Part shown: one piece after another, positions 18,356 to 28,532 of the stretch
Layout of the letters: the number at the start of each line of letters is the position of its first letter
How positions within the stretch are numbered: the first letter of the stretch is position 1
NCBI GenBank assembly: GCA_017643215.1
Contig: JAEPNV010000012.1
Location: 1 to 64,000 of the forward strand
Source: Roseibium sp.
Lineage (GTDB): Bacteria; Pseudomonadota; Alphaproteobacteria; Rhizobiales; Stappiaceae
Length of the DNA: 64,000 nt
Direction: 5' to 3'
Position numbers and translations under genes: made by a program
Notes under the pieces: model-generated
Told to the model about the DNA's origin: nothing
The model's input: the letters and a program-made list of their open reading frames with translations, nothing else
Databases searched by the model: none

Positions 18356-20125
18356 TTACTCGAGTGGCAACTCGGTGTCGTCGAAATCACTGGTGCCGCG
18401 GCGGCTCAGCCGCGCCACGGCCGTCCGGCGGAACTGCCAGAGCAACGCGGACGTGTCCTTTGTCCGGCCTCGAACGACGATCTGCGCTGTGTGGCGATGA
18501 CCGTAAACATCTGACAGATATATGGATTCCTCCAGTGCGATTTCCCGCCCGCCTGCGTCAAATTCCCAGGCTTCACCATCCGGGCAGACTAGCAATACGG
18601 CGCTGTCACCGCGCAAAAGGCTGCTTTTGATTTGGGGATGAAGGTGAAACCGCACCGCATAAGGACGGTCTGGAACATCAGGCGCATTCTCGATGAACCG
18701 GTCAATCCCGTCCAACACCGTGCCGTCCGCCGATAGCCTCAAATCGCGTTCATGAAGGATGCGAAACACGGGCATGTACCCGTCATGGGACGCGGTGATA
18801 TGTGTGCCCGTGTCATCATCCGCCCGCTGGAGCTCCACCGTCGAGGGGCCGGATATGACCGGGCTGCCGAGCCATTTGGACAACGCCCGGTCGGATAAAA
18901 ACCGGCAGGAGGACGTATCGTCGATCGTGGCGGTCGAATGCGCGGCGGTCGACCGGCTGACCTGGCGCCAGGCGGCGTTGGAAAGGTGCGACACGCCGCA
19001 ATTGACAACGATGCGATGGATTCCGGACGACATTTCGAAGGACAAGCATCCGGCGTGAGCTTCCACCGAAACAATGGAGTCCGGGACCGGCCCGGTGTCG
19101 ATCAGCACGACGGTCTGCCCACCCGTCAAACGCTGATAACCGGCATGCGGCGCGTTGACCGGTGCCGCTCCGCGCGCGTCATCATAGGCCATGATGGTCG
19201 CCACCAGATCGTTTGGCGTCGATCCCATGCCGTTGAAATGGGCGAAGGCGCCATCTCCGTGGCGGAAAAACCGCATCATCGGCATCATGCGGTCAACCGA
19301 CAGCATCATGCCGTCGGGCAGGGCGAGGCCCTGGGCCACAAACGCCTGACGGATCGGCAAAAGGTCGGCCAGAATGTCAATCATCGCCCGGGGATTGCGC
19401 GAGATATGCCCGCCGTCGGGCAGGATCTGGCGCATGAGCTCATGGTTCAGCCGGCGCATGCTTTGGCGGGCGAACCGGCCCTGATCGGCCATGGAAACGC
19501 AGGATGCGGCGAGCGCAAGCGCGACCTGCATACGCTCGACCCCATCCCGGGTTTCGTTGATTGTCCGGCGCAGATAACGCACCTGGCGCGTCAGCGAGCG
19601 TAAAAACCGCCGGTAAAAGTCGTGATCCCCGTCCGCAAGGACAAACGGTGAATGGGAGAGCCATGACAAGACGCGGCGCGTGACGACGGGTGTTTCCCAA
19701 CCCACGGCGTGCCATCCGCCGCACAGCTTGATCCAGTCGTCGATGAGCGCCCGGGCGTTCTGCTGGGCAATCCGGCTTTCGGCCGCCCGCAAGTCACGCA
19801 GCCAGCTGAATCCATGCAATTCGCGCTGCCAATCAATATTCTGGTCCGGAATTTCAAAGGGCGAGCGCCCCTGTGTCTCGACCAGATGGCCGGAAAACAG
19901 GAAGCGGCCGCCATAGATGTCCGCCGCATTCATGGCATCGGCGGTTCTCAGGTCCTGGGGTGCGATCAACAGACGCGCGGGAACGCCCGAGCCCAGCCGC
20001 CAGCGAAACAAAGCCCCGCCATGCAGCCGTCTCAGAAGGTGTTGCCACGCGTGATGGGCCAAAAGGCGCCAGACACGGCGCTGTTCAGACACCGTTCCCA
20101 TCGCTATGCCACCGGCGTGGTCCAT
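18356..20125 (-). CDS. Heparinase II/III family protein
   Basis: A 589-residue protein with the heparinase II/III layout: an alpha-toroid N-terminal half (W-R-L-rich helices, residues about 10-290, with [27 protein letters not shown]) and a beta-rich C-terminal half (about 320-580, with [14 protein letters not shown] and [20 protein letters not shown]). The family contains polysaccharide lyases, but the alphaproteobacterial form beside rsmB and purH has no known substrate, and no clear signal peptide is seen. The start at 20125 is the first ATG; 20101 is also possible. Its place between housekeeping genes suggests envelope or capsule upkeep, which is only inference. Confidence 0.85.
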   Translation of the reverse strand: MDHAGGIAMGTVSEQRRVWRLLAHHAWQHLLRRLHGGALFRWRLGSGVPARLLIAPQDLRTADAMNAADIYGGRFLFSGHLVETQGRSPFEIPDQNIDWQRELHGFSWLRDLRAAESRIAQQNARALIDDWIKLCGGWHAVGWETPVVTRRVLSWLSHSPFVLADGDHDFYRRFLRSLTRQVRYLRRTINETRDGVERMQVALALAASCVSMADQGRFARQSMRRLNHELMRQILPDGGHISRNPRAMIDILADLLPIRQAFVAQGLALPDGMMLSVDRMMPMMRFFRHGDGAFAHFNGMGSTPNDLVATIMAYDDARGAAPVNAPHAGYQRLTGGQTVVLIDTGPVPDSIVSVEAHAGCLSFEMSSGIHRIVVNCGVSHLSNAAWRQVSRSTAAHSTATIDDTSSCRFLSDRALSKWLGSPVISGPSTVELQRADDDTGTHITASHDGYMPVFRILHERDLRLSADGTVLDGIDRFIENAPDVPDRPYAVRFHLHPQIKSSLLRGDSAVLLVCPDGEAWEFDAGGREIALEESIYLSDVYGHRHTAQIVVRGRTKDTSALLWQFRRTAVARLSRRGTSDFDDTELPLE

Positions 20126-20246
20126 CGTGATGCCAGGAGCAGAATAGGCAATCCCCCGTCAAATGTGCTCCAAACCAAAGGTAAAGTCGGGTCCGTGACC
20201 TAACGCACCGCAACGTAATATGGTGTCGAACACGGTTTACGCACTA

Positions 20247-21623
20247 TTAAAGACGCCGGAGCCGGGCAACGAAAAATCCATCAAGACCCGTTTGGCGTGC
20301 GTCTTGACCTGGCAAATGGCAAGGTAGGGTCCGCACATAGCCTTCTGGTGAAATACACTCGGACAGGCCCCCGATGTCCTCCAGCGTTACCGGTTCAATC
20401 CGGTAGTCGGCTCTTCCTGCCAAAAACGCAGCGATTTGGTCTTCGCCTTCCTCCGGCTGCAAAGAACAGGTGCAATAGACCAGTATGCCCCCCGGTTTGA
20501 CCCAGTCCGCCACACGCTGAAGAAGCGTGGTCTGGAGCGCTGCCAGCGTCTCAATGTCCTTCGGCCGTTTCAGCCAAGCAACGTCCGGGTGGCGCCTGAT
20601 GGTTCCGGTGGCGCTGCAGGGCGCATCGAGCAGGATCGCACCGACCGGTTCACCGGGCCGATAGTCGCGTAGATCGGCGGCAACCGTCTCAACCGAGAGG
20701 CGAAGGCGCTCCATGTTCTCGTTCAGTCGTTTCAGCCGTCCCTTGGAGATATCGACGGCGGTGACGATCGCGCCTGCTGCGGCCAGTTGCGCGGTCTTGC
20801 CGCCCGGCGCTGCGCACAAATCCAAAACCTTCTGGCCGTAAACATCGCCCATGAGGCGGGCCGGAAGCGCGGCGGCCGCGTCCTGTACCCACCAGGCACC
20901 GTCCTTGAAGCCGTCCAGCGTCTCAATGGCGCCTTTGTGCGCGAGCCGAACCGTTCGTCCGGCGACGACCGTGCCACCGAGCCGACGTGCCCATTCCTCC
21001 GGATCAGCCTTCACGGTCAGGTCCAGTGCGGCTTCCAAACGGTGCGCCGCGGCAATCTGGAGCGCTGTTTCCTCGCCATAGGCGGCGCACCAGGTCTCAA
21101 ACAGCCACCCGGGCGTGTTCAGGCGGTCGCTGTCGAGATCGGCCGTCAGACCTGTGTGCTCGCGGCCGATCCGGCGCAGGACACCGTTGACGAGACCTTT
21201 ATAGACCCGTACGCGGCGGTCGGCGCCGGCATGATCGACAGCCAGGGAAACCGCGGCCCGGTCCGGAATGTCCAGAAACAGCATCTGCGCGATGGCGACA
21301 TGAAGAATGTCGAGAACCCGGCCACTTCTTTCGGGGATCTCCCGATCAAGGACGCGGTTCAGGATTTCAGCGATCTCGCCGCGATGGCGGAGGGTCGATC
21401 CAACGATGGCCCGAACCAAGCTTCGATCTTGGGGGCTCAGATCGCGGAATCCGGAATGTCCGGACACCACGTCGAATTCATTGTCAAGCGGGCGATGCTT
21501 GTGGACGATGTTGCCCAGAATGTCCGCGGCGACCTTTCGGGCCTTGAAGCCCGGTTTTTCATCCAGTCGTTGCGGTTCGGGCCGCTTGTGCGCTGGGTGT
21601 TTTGCGTTTTTTTTGGTGGCCAC
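20247..21623 (-). CDS. rsmB: RsmB-family rRNA (cytosine-C5) methyltransferase
   Basis: SAM-dependent RNA m5C methyltransferase with an N-terminal NusB-like RNA-binding domain (about residues 25-160) and a Rossmann methyltransferase domain. Motifs seen are DLCAAPGGKTAQLAAAG (SAM site), DAPCSATGTIRRHPDVAW (Cys of motif IV) and YCTCSLQPEEGE (catalytic Cys of motif VI). In E. coli RsmB modifies C967 of 16S rRNA. The 458-residue reading begins with a GTG at 21623 followed by a Lys-rich tail (ATKKNAKHPAHKRP). It lies 121 bp upstream of the heparinase-type gene on the same strand. Confidence 0.93.
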   Translation of the reverse strand: MATKKNAKHPAHKRPEPQRLDEKPGFKARKVAADILGNIVHKHRPLDNEFDVVSGHSGFRDLSPQDRSLVRAIVGSTLRHRGEIAEILNRVLDREIPERSGRVLDILHVAIAQMLFLDIPDRAAVSLAVDHAGADRRVRVYKGLVNGVLRRIGREHTGLTADLDSDRLNTPGWLFETWCAAYGEETALQIAAAHRLEAALDLTVKADPEEWARRLGGTVVAGRTVRLAHKGAIETLDGFKDGAWWVQDAAAALPARLMGDVYGQKVLDLCAAPGGKTAQLAAAGAIVTAVDISKGRLKRLNENMERLRLSVETVAADLRDYRPGEPVGAILLDAPCSATGTIRRHPDVAWLKRPKDIETLAALQTTLLQRVADWVKPGGILVYCTCSLQPEEGEDQIAAFLAGRADYRIEPVTLEDIGGLSECISPEGYVRTLPCHLPGQDARQTGLDGFFVARLRRL

Positions 21624-21753
21624 GGCTGGTCAGCTTTCTTGTCGGGCACATTGTAAGAGCGCCGCGGACCGGATTGCCCACGGCGCGTCTTTTCAACATG
21701 AAGGCCGGTGCGTAACCAAAAATACCGCTGTTGGACAGCCTTTCTTGACCGGC

Positions 21754-22707
21754 TCAGCCCCAGGGGCCGCGCGGCCCTTGCGATCCGGCCGGGGGAACCG
21801 AGCCCCACGGCCCGCCGGCGGACGATGAGCGTGCAGCGGAATACTGGCCGCCGCGACCACCGCCACCCATGCCGCCTTGGGCCAGTTTGCGCAACTCCGA
21901 TATCCGGTTTTCCGTATTCGGGTGTGTGGAAAACAAATTGTCCATTCGTTCCCCCGACAGGGGATTGATGATGAACATATGCGCCGTTGCCGGGTTCTGT
22001 TCGGCGTCCTGGTTGTGAATCCGCTTCACACTGCCGGAAATCTTGGCAAGGGCAGAGGCTAGCCACATGGGTTCACCGCAGATTTCCGCGCCCATGCGAT
22101 CCGCGGCGTATTCCCGGGTCCTGGAGATCGCCATCTGCACGATCATCGCCGCCATCGGCGCGACGATCATCATCAGGATCACGCCGACAATGCCGAGCGG
22201 ATTGTTCCGGTTGCCGCCGAAAAAGAAGGCGAAATTGGCGAGCATGGAAATGGCGCCGGCGATTGTCGCGGTGATCGTCATGATCAAGGTGTCGTGGTTC
22301 TTCACGTGGGCCAGCTCATGTGCCATCACGCCGGCGACTTCCTCCTTGCTCAGCATGTTGAGAAGGCCGGTGGTTGCCGCAACCGCCGCGTTTTCCGGGT
22401 TGCGCCCGGTTGCAAACGCATTGGGCTGCGGATTGTTGATCAAATAGACTTTCGGCATCGGCAAACCGGCGTTGGCCGAAAGCTGTTGGACCATCTGATG
22501 AAGTTCCGGCGCGGTGCGGGCATCCACCTCCTGGGCGTGATGCATGCGCAGGACCATCTTGTCCGAATTCCAGTAGCTGAAGACATTCATCGCGGCAGCG
22601 ATGACAAGCGCGATCATCATACCGCCCGTGCCGCCGATCATGTAGCCGAGGCCCATGAACAGGGCGGTCATGGCGGCCAGTAGCATGCCTGTGCGTATGT
22701 AGTTCAT
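21754..22707 (-). CDS. htpX: Membrane zinc metalloprotease HtpX
   Basis: Inner-membrane M48 protease that degrades damaged membrane proteins. The 317-residue protein has two N-terminal membrane helices ([36 protein letters not shown]), the zinc motif HELAHVKNH (HExxH, about residues 130-138), two further hydrophobic segments (residues about 145-205) and the third ligand region AADRMGAEI. The Gly/Ser-rich C-terminal tail ([19 protein letters not shown]) is typical of alphaproteobacteria. The ATG at 22707 (MNYIRTGM) matches the family; an upstream ATG at 22746 would add 13 residues and lies in a palindrome. Confidence 0.95.
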   Translation of the reverse strand: MNYIRTGMLLAAMTALFMGLGYMIGGTGGMMIALVIAAAMNVFSYWNSDKMVLRMHHAQEVDARTAPELHQMVQQLSANAGLPMPKVYLINNPQPNAFATGRNPENAAVAATTGLLNMLSKEEVAGVMAHELAHVKNHDTLIMTITATIAGAISMLANFAFFFGGNRNNPLGIVGVILMMIVAPMAAMIVQMAISRTREYAADRMGAEICGEPMWLASALAKISGSVKRIHNQDAEQNPATAHMFIINPLSGERMDNLFSTHPNTENRISELRKLAQGGMGGGGRGGQYSAARSSSAGGPWGSVPPAGSQGPRGPWG

Positions 22708-22745
22708 CGGCGCGTCCGTGTGACCTGTTTCGTTTCGCTTCTGCA

Positions 22746-22761
22746 AGCTCTATATAGAGCT
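22746..22761. promoter_or_regulatory. 16-bp perfect palindrome upstream of htpX
   Basis: AGCTCTATATAGAGCT is a perfect, spacer-free 16-bp palindrome in the spacer between htpX (left) and the SDHAF4-like gene (right). It contains a TATATA core that could double as a -10 element. A dimeric repressor site for the htpX promoter is a fair guess, but no regulator is known from the sequence. Confidence 0.4.
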
Positions 22762-22837
22762 ACGTCACCGGAAAAATGGGGACACTCCCGCGCCTTCGCA
22801 AGTTGGAGGGTGCGGACGAGAGAAAAGGCGCAATGCG

Positions 22838-23098
22838 ATGGATGATCAATCCGGACAAAAACCCGGCGAACACGCGAACGGGTCTCCGTCATTGGCCACT
22901 GACGTCACTGCTGCGCCGAAAAAGCGGTTCGAAGACCTGCCGCCGGCCGCTCAACGGGCATTGAAAGAGGCCGAAGCCCGGCGCAAGGAGATCGACGCCA
23001 AACAGACCGCCCTACCGCGCGAGATCGATGGCCGCGGCGGTCTGGAGCCAACCCGCTATGATGACTGGGAAATCAAGGGCATCAGCGTCGATTTTTAA
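22838..23098 (+). CDS. SDHAF4-like (DUF1674) succinate dehydrogenase assembly factor
   Basis: An 86-residue protein ending in the family signature EIDGRGGLEPTRYDDWEIKGISVDF-type tail (residues about 62-86), with the conserved GRGG, EPTRY and DWE-KG blocks. DUF1674 proteins are the bacterial relatives of SDHAF4/Sdh8, which binds flavinated SdhA and promotes assembly of succinate dehydrogenase. The N-terminal half is low-complexity and charged. No sdh gene is nearby. It is followed after 22 bp by a helical unknown on the same strand. Confidence 0.88.
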   Translation: MDDQSGQKPGEHANGSPSLATDVTAAPKKRFEDLPPAAQRALKEAEARRKEIDAKQTALPREIDGRGGLEPTRYDDWEIKGISVDF

Positions 23099-23120
23099 AG
23101 TCCTGCCGTGAGCGCTCGCG

Positions 23121-23642
23121 ATGAACGAAGACCGGCTTGAAGATGACCTGCATGCCTGGGACGGTAAATCGGTTTCTCGGCTCCAGGCCATCTACAAATC
23201 TGCTATTGGCCTTCCGGATCTTGTTGCGCGTTTGATCGAGCTCTGCGCCCGGCCGGAGACGGAAGTCGGCGCGACGTGGCTTCTTAAACATCATCTGGAA
23301 CGGCAGGACCTGACTATGACCGCAACCGATTCCATTCGGGTTGCCGGGCTGCTTTCTGATTTATCCGATTGGCAGGCGCAATTGCATTTGTTCCAGATTG
23401 CCGATCGCAGCGACATGACACAGGGCACCCGGCCCGCCTGGGAGGCGTTTATCCGCGCCGGTCTCATGTCGGACCGCAAGCTGATCCGGGCCTGGTCCTA
23501 CTACGCACTGGCCGTGCTGGCGGCGAGATTTACGGATCTTCGCGCCGAGGCGCGGGGCATCCTGCAAGACGCCATGGATCAGGAAACGGCCGGTTCAATC
23601 AAGGTCAGGCTTCGAAAGGCGCTTGGGAAGCTTTCCGGTTAA
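23121..23642 (+). CDS. Hypothetical helical protein (HEAT-like)
   Basis: A 173-residue, almost wholly alpha-helical protein I do not recognise. Alternating helices such as LPDLVARLIELCARPETEVGATWLLKHHLE and LIRAWSYYALAVLAARFTDLRAEARGIL resemble HEAT or Armadillo-type repeats, which usually bind other proteins. No signal peptide or membrane segment is visible. It follows the SDHAF4-like gene by 22 bp and its stop codon overlaps the stop of the convergent SGNH hydrolase gene. Function unknown. Confidence 0.6.
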   Translation: MNEDRLEDDLHAWDGKSVSRLQAIYKSAIGLPDLVARLIELCARPETEVGATWLLKHHLERQDLTMTATDSIRVAGLLSDLSDWQAQLHLFQIADRSDMTQGTRPAWEAFIRAGLMSDRKLIRAWSYYALAVLAARFTDLRAEARGILQDAMDQETAGSIKVRLRKALGKLSG

Positions 23643-24301
23643 CACTCCGGTGCGATCATTTTCTTGACCTGGGCCGCCAGTGCCTCCGCCAGCGGCGCTT
23701 GCATGTCCGGTCCAAGGTGGATGGCGTCCTCCGGGCTGACGGAGACCACAGATCCGGCGTCGAAGTACGCAGCGCCATAGAGTTCAGCTTGATCCTTGTA
23801 AACCGAAGCCAGACGGGCCGACTGCCGTTGGCTCTCAAGACCCGAAAAGAATGCCTCATACGGCGTTCCCGCCAGTTTGCCGAGCGGCGCCGGGCTGACG
23901 AGCAGCACGTTCGGCGGACGCCCTTCCGCGTCGTCGGTCGATTGATTTGCGGCATAAAGTAGCCGGCCCATCGCACGTCCGATGGCTTCGGTGCTCAGGC
24001 CGAAGCGCGTCTGAAGATCGTTGGTGCCGAGCATGATGATCAGCAGGTCGATCGGCATATGCGTCTTGCGGACGATTGCCAGATGCGCAAGTCCGCTCTT
24101 GTCGCCGGCAACCGGGTCCTCAAAAACGGTCGTCCGGCCGTTCAGGCCTTCCTCTATCACATAGTAGTCCGGTCCAAGGATGTGTTGTAGCTGGCGCGGC
24201 CAGCGCTGGGCGGCCGGATAGCGGGTGCGGTCCACCGGATTGAAGCCCCATGTGTTCGAATCGCCGAAACACACCACCGACACCGGATTCTTGGATCCCA
24301 T
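23639..24301 (-). CDS. SGNH/GDSL hydrolase (arylesterase-like)
   Basis: A 220-residue SGNH hydrolase. Block I is CFGDSNTWGFNP with the nucleophile Ser in GDSNT (about residue 15), block II has Gly in EEGLNGRTT, block III is IIMLGTNDLQ with Asn, and the catalytic Asp/His pair is in PEDAIHLG near the C-terminus. Members hydrolyse esters; the GDSNTWG type is annotated as arylesterase or lysophospholipase-like. No signal peptide is seen, so it should act in the cytoplasm. The ATG has GGGGGG upstream. Physiological substrate unknown. Confidence 0.88.
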   Translation of the reverse strand: MGSKNPVSVVCFGDSNTWGFNPVDRTRYPAAQRWPRQLQHILGPDYYVIEEGLNGRTTVFEDPVAGDKSGLAHLAIVRKTHMPIDLLIIMLGTNDLQTRFGLSTEAIGRAMGRLLYAANQSTDDAEGRPPNVLLVSPAPLGKLAGTPYEAFFSGLESQRQSARLASVYKDQAELYGAAYFDAGSVVSVSPEDAIHLGPDMQAPLAEALAAQVKKMIAPEC

Positions 24302-24439
24302 ATTGCCCCCCGGACGACGCCATTCTTTGGCGTTACCCCGACCCTATCGTCACATAACGTCTGGCAAAAGCCCGGTGCCCATAGACGGTGCGGCATTATG
24401 CGCCGGGTGCATGCGAAGAAGTTCAGGCCGTGGCGCCTT

Positions 24440-24458
24440 GGTTAAAGGGGGTTTAACC
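24440..24458 (+). promoter_or_regulatory. Perfect CtrA-type box upstream of dapC-like/ftsK
   Basis: TTAA (24442-24445), a 7-nt spacer AGGGGGT, then TTAAC (24453-24457) fit the CtrA consensus TTAA-N7-TTAAC exactly. The box also sits in a perfect inverted repeat with arms TTGGTTAAA and TTTAACCAA around GGGGG. It ends about 33 bp before the ATG of the dapC-like gene, which overlaps ftsK, so it could bring ftsK under cell-cycle control. Binding is inferred, not shown. Confidence 0.55.
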
Positions 24459-24489
24459 AAAGGCCGATAGCATCCGGGCGATACGTGTC

Positions 24490-25731
24490 ATGAGTACCAG
24501 TTGTTCGATGGGTCCCAACTCAAACGTCTATCGCCGCGGCGCGGCTTTGCCGAGCTCCAATCCGTTTCAGCGTCTTTCTGAGCTGCTGGCCGGGATCGAA
24601 CCGGCGTTGCCACCGATCGCGCTCACAATCGGCGAACCGCAACATGCCATGCCGGCGTTTTTGGGACCGGTCTTGAGCGAAAACCTGGCCGATTTCCGCC
24701 GCTATCCGCCAATCACCGGCACGCCGGATTTCCGGGCGGCAATCGCCGACTGGCTTGACCGGCGCTATGGCCTTGATGGCGCGATCGATCGGGACCACGG
24801 GGTCTTGCCGCTGAACGGCTCGCGCGAGGGCTTGTCATTCGGCGCGATTGCCGCGCGCGATCAGCTGGGCAAGACCCTCGACCACCCGGTCGTCATTCTG
24901 CCCAATCCGTTTTATCAGACCTACGCGGCAGCCGCGCATGTGGCCGATGCGGAAGCGGTCTTGCTCGATGCCAAGCCGGGCTTGAACTTTCTCCCGGACC
25001 TCGACGATCTGCACCCGGGCCTCCTTGACCGGTGTGTGGCGTTTTACATTGCTTCACCGACCAATCCGGAAGGCTCCGTTGCGTCCACAAACTACTGGCA
25101 GCGGCTCATCTCGCTTGCCCGCACGCACCGGTTTTTCATCTTTGCCGACGAGTGTTACTCGGAAATCTACCGGACCACGCCGCCGCCCGGCATCCTGGAA
25201 GCGGCGAAGGGCATGGATGACGGTTTTGACAAGATCATTGTGTTGAACTCGCTGTCCAAACGGTCAAACCTTGCCGGGCTTCGCTGCGGTTTTGCCGCCG
25301 GCGATCCTGAGTTCCTGAGAAAATGGGCCAAGTTCCGCGGGCTCGCCGCACCACAAGTCCCGATCCCGCATCAGGCCGTCGCCGTCCGCGCCTATTCGGA
25401 CGAAGGCCATGTGGAAGAAAACCGGCGCCTTTACAACGAGAAATTCGCGGTAGCCGAACGTCACCTTCGTCCGATCCTGGGTCCGGTGACGCCCGAGGCC
25501 GGGTTTTTCCTGTGGCTCGATGTTGCGCGATGGGGTGACGCGGTGACGGTCACAAAAGCTCTTTGGCAGGATCAGGGCGTCAAGGTCGTTCCGGGCAGTT
25601 ACCTTGCCTCTGATCAGCCCGGCGGTGGCAATCCGGGACGAAATTACATCCGTGTCGGCCTGGTTGCTCCGCTTCAGGAAACCGAAACGGCGCTTGGCCG
25701 GCTGGCAACGTGGTTTGGAGGGGCAGCATGA
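24490..25731 (+). CDS. dapC: Class I/II aminotransferase, DapC-like
   Basis: A 413-residue fold-type I PLP aminotransferase. The PLP-Lys motif is [15 protein letters not shown] (Lys about residue 258), with [23 protein letters not shown] and DECYSEIYR as further family marks and the C-terminal Arg in GRNYIRVGL. The closest recognised role is N-succinyldiaminopimelate aminotransferase (DapC), which makes N-succinyl-LL-DAP precursor for lysine and peptidoglycan; aspartate-type activity cannot be excluded. The stop overlaps the ftsK start (ATGA). A perfect CtrA-type box lies just upstream. Confidence 0.85.
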   Translation: MSTSCSMGPNSNVYRRGAALPSSNPFQRLSELLAGIEPALPPIALTIGEPQHAMPAFLGPVLSENLADFRRYPPITGTPDFRAAIADWLDRRYGLDGAIDRDHGVLPLNGSREGLSFGAIAARDQLGKTLDHPVVILPNPFYQTYAAAAHVADAEAVLLDAKPGLNFLPDLDDLHPGLLDRCVAFYIASPTNPEGSVASTNYWQRLISLARTHRFFIFADECYSEIYRTTPPPGILEAAKGMDDGFDKIIVLNSLSKRSNLAGLRCGFAAGDPEFLRKWAKFRGLAAPQVPIPHQAVAVRAYSDEGHVEENRRLYNEKFAVAERHLRPILGPVTPEAGFFLWLDVARWGDAVTVTKALWQDQGVKVVPGSYLASDQPGGGNPGRNYIRVGLVAPLQETETALGRLATWFGGAA

Positions 25732-28454
25732 AGCGAACGGGCACCGTGCGCGCCGCCGGACGGCGGACACCGGTTGACCTTCTGGATACGGAAGGACCGT
25801 TGAAACGCTTTGTCCGCCGCAATGTTGTCGGCGCGGCAGGTCTTACCGTGATCGCGCTTGCAGCAGCGCTCGCAGCGGCGCTCGCCACATGGTCGGTCAA
25901 CGATCCCAGCCTTAATCATGCGACCGGCCAGCCGGCGCAAAATGCCCTTGGCACGCCGGGTGCGATCATCGCCGATCTCCTGATGCAGACCATCGGGCTT
26001 GCAACCGCTGTGTTTCTCGTTCCCGTGGTCCTATGGGGGTGGCGGCTCTTGTCCGGCCAAGCGCTCGGGATTGGCCGCCGCGCCCTGACGTGTTGGCTCG
26101 CGGGATCGATTCTTGCCGCCGGTGCCTTGGCCGCTTTGCCGGTCCCGGAAAGCTGGCCGTTGCCGACCGGTCTCGGTGGATTTCTGGGCGACGCGATCCA
26201 TGCCGTGCCTGCCAAAGTCACGTCGAACCTGACCGAAGGCGCGGCGACGATTGTCGGTGCGCTGGGCCTTGGATTGCCAGCCGCGTATCTGCTGATTTCA
26301 GCCGGCGGCTGGTCGACGCGTAAAACGCGGGAAGCGGGTGCGCGATCCCGGCAGACGGCGCTCGGCCACGGTCATGACCTTGAAGATGACTACGATTTTA
26401 ACGCGGACGAAACGGATTCGCGTGCCGGTGCCATCCTCACCGGGGTTCTCGGGCGGCTCGGCCATTGGAGCTTGCGGTTGGTCGCGCTGGCGCGCCGGAT
26501 CGTTGGTATCCAACCGAAAACTTATGGTGCTGGCCCCAACATTTGCGAGGATGACCCGGATGACGATTTGTTTGAACCTGAGGACGAGCCGCGAACCAGC
26601 CGTTTGACGGCCTTCCGCCGCGCGCTTGCCGGCCGGCTCATGCCGCGTGACGACGACGGTCTGGATCCGTTCTATGGCCGTCCGGGGCCAGCCGACCACC
26701 AGGATTCCGAGGACGACGATGACCCTCACGACGACACCTACCTGGAAGAGGGCGAAAGCTTCGCACCGGATGATCTTTTGATCGACAAAGGGCCTGTGCA
26801 AGGGCGGCCTGCGGTCCCGGTCGGGATCGCCGGACCCAAGCCGGAGGCCGCGGGCCGCGTGGTTCCGCCCGCGCCACGGCCCAAACAGGGCAAGCGCATG
26901 GTCCAGGAGGCCCAGCCGTCTTTCCTGGGTGTGGCGGAAGACTACGAGCTGCCGCCGCTGCGGCTCCTCGCCGAACCCAAAGCCGGTGGCAAGATCCCAG
27001 GTCTTTCGGCTGACGCACTGGAACAGAATGCGCGTATCCTGGAAGGGGTCCTGGAGGACTTTGGCGTCCGCGGCGAAATCATCGAAGTGCGCCCCGGTCC
27101 GGTTGTCACCTTGTATGAACTCGAACCTGCTCCCGGCATCAAATCCTCGCGCGTGATCGGGCTGGCGGACGATATCGCCCGGTCCATGAGCGCGATTTCC
27201 GCGCGCGTCGCGGTAATCCCCGGCAAGAACGCGATCGGGATCGAGCTGCCGAACTCGCGGCGGGAGACCGTTTATCTGCGCGAACTTCTGGCAGCCCAGG
27301 ATTTTGAAAAATCGAAGTCCAAACTGGCTTTGGCGCTGGGCAAGACGATCAACGGCGAATCCGTTGTCGCCGACCTGGCGCGCATGCCGCATCTGCTCGT
27401 TGCCGGGACCACCGGATCGGGCAAATCGGTGTCGATCAACACCATGATCCTGTCGCTGCTTTATCGGCTCAATCCGGATCAGTGCAAGATGATCATGATC
27501 GATCCGAAAATGCTGGAACTCTCCATTTATGATGGCATTCCGCATCTCCTGACGCCGGTCGTGACCGACCCGAAAAAGGCTGTGGTGGCGCTGAAATGGA
27601 CCGTCCGGGAGATGGAAGAGCGCTACAAGAAAATGTCCAAGATGGGCGTGCGCAACATCGACGGCTACAACACGCGGATCAAGCAGGCGATTGACAAGGG
27701 CGAGAGCTTCTCACGAACGGTTCAGACCGGATTTGACCGCGACACCGGCCAGCCGATCTACGAGGAAGAGGAACTGCCGCTCGAAAAGATGCCATACATC
27801 GTCGTGATCGTCGATGAGATGGCCGATCTGATGATGGTGGCCGGCAAGGACATTGAGGGCGCGATCCAGCGCCTGGCGCAGATGGCCCGGGCGGCCGGCA
27901 TTCATCTCATCATGGCGACCCAGCGGCCGTCGGTCGACGTCATCACCGGCACGATCAAGGCAAACTTCCCGACCCGCATCTCCTTCCAGGTGACGTCGAA
28001 GATCGACAGCCGGACGATCCTGGGTGAAATGGGCGCTGAACAACTGCTCGGCATGGGGGACATGCTGTTCATGGCCGGCGGCGGCCGCATCCAGCGTGTC
28101 CACGGCCCGTTCGTCTCCGATGACGAGGTCGAGGAAATCGTCGGCCACCTGAAGCTTCAGGGCACGCCGCAATATCTGGAGGCCGTGACCGAAGAGGATG
28201 AGCTGGCCGACAGCCCCTATGATGGCGGGCTAGCCGGCGGGGATGATGGCAATGATCTTTACGATAAGGCCGTCGCGATCGTGTTGCGGGACAAGAAAGC
28301 CTCGACCTCCTATGTCCAGCGGCGCCTGTCGATTGGCTATAACCGGGCGGCCTCGTTGATCGAACGCATGGAACAGGAAGGGCTGATCGGTCCGGCGAAC
28401 CATGCCGGGAAACGGGAGATCCTTGTGCAAAATGGCGCTGAGGAGGCGTTTTAG
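25728..28454 (+). CDS. ftsK: DNA translocase FtsK
   Basis: A 908-residue septal DNA pump. The N-terminal 190 residues contain about four membrane helices (for example [20 protein letters not shown] and [17 protein letters not shown]). A charged linker (about 200-400) leads to the RecA-like motor with Walker [14 protein letters not shown] (about 559-571), Walker [13 protein letters not shown] and [13 protein letters not shown]. The C-terminal gamma winged helix ([29 protein letters not shown]) reads KOPS sequences and activates XerCD at dif. The start at 25728 overlaps the previous stop, showing translational coupling with the aminotransferase. lolA follows 78 bp later. Confidence 0.97.
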   Translation: MKRTGTVRAAGRRTPVDLLDTEGPLKRFVRRNVVGAAGLTVIALAAALAAALATWSVNDPSLNHATGQPAQNALGTPGAIIADLLMQTIGLATAVFLVPVVLWGWRLLSGQALGIGRRALTCWLAGSILAAGALAALPVPESWPLPTGLGGFLGDAIHAVPAKVTSNLTEGAATIVGALGLGLPAAYLLISAGGWSTRKTREAGARSRQTALGHGHDLEDDYDFNADETDSRAGAILTGVLGRLGHWSLRLVALARRIVGIQPKTYGAGPNICEDDPDDDLFEPEDEPRTSRLTAFRRALAGRLMPRDDDGLDPFYGRPGPADHQDSEDDDDPHDDTYLEEGESFAPDDLLIDKGPVQGRPAVPVGIAGPKPEAAGRVVPPAPRPKQGKRMVQEAQPSFLGVAEDYELPPLRLLAEPKAGGKIPGLSADALEQNARILEGVLEDFGVRGEIIEVRPGPVVTLYELEPAPGIKSSRVIGLADDIARSMSAISARVAVIPGKNAIGIELPNSRRETVYLRELLAAQDFEKSKSKLALALGKTINGESVVADLARMPHLLVAGTTGSGKSVSINTMILSLLYRLNPDQCKMIMIDPKMLELSIYDGIPHLLTPVVTDPKKAVVALKWTVREMEERYKKMSKMGVRNIDGYNTRIKQAIDKGESFSRTVQTGFDRDTGQPIYEEEELPLEKMPYIVVIVDEMADLMMVAGKDIEGAIQRLAQMARAAGIHLIMATQRPSVDVITGTIKANFPTRISFQVTSKIDSRTILGEMGAEQLLGMGDMLFMAGGGRIQRVHGPFVSDDEVEEIVGHLKLQGTPQYLEAVTEEDELADSPYDGGLAGGDDGNDLYDKAVAIVLRDKKASTSYVQRRLSIGYNRAASLIERMEQEGLIGPANHAGKREILVQNGAEEAF

Positions 28455-28532
28455 GCGGTGCTTCGCCCAAGCTTTGCCACATGCTATGGGTATGGCACGT
28501 CGCGAAGACTTAAAACTGACGCAGGACCGATT

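Noticed and set aside
17397..18500. A 367-codon plus-strand frame across purH.
   Set aside because: It is antisense to purH, which has strong family motifs; the translated product is low-complexity and unrecognised.
26298..27545. A 415-codon minus-strand frame across ftsK.
   Set aside because: It is antisense to well-supported ftsK motor sequence and has no motif or ribosome site.
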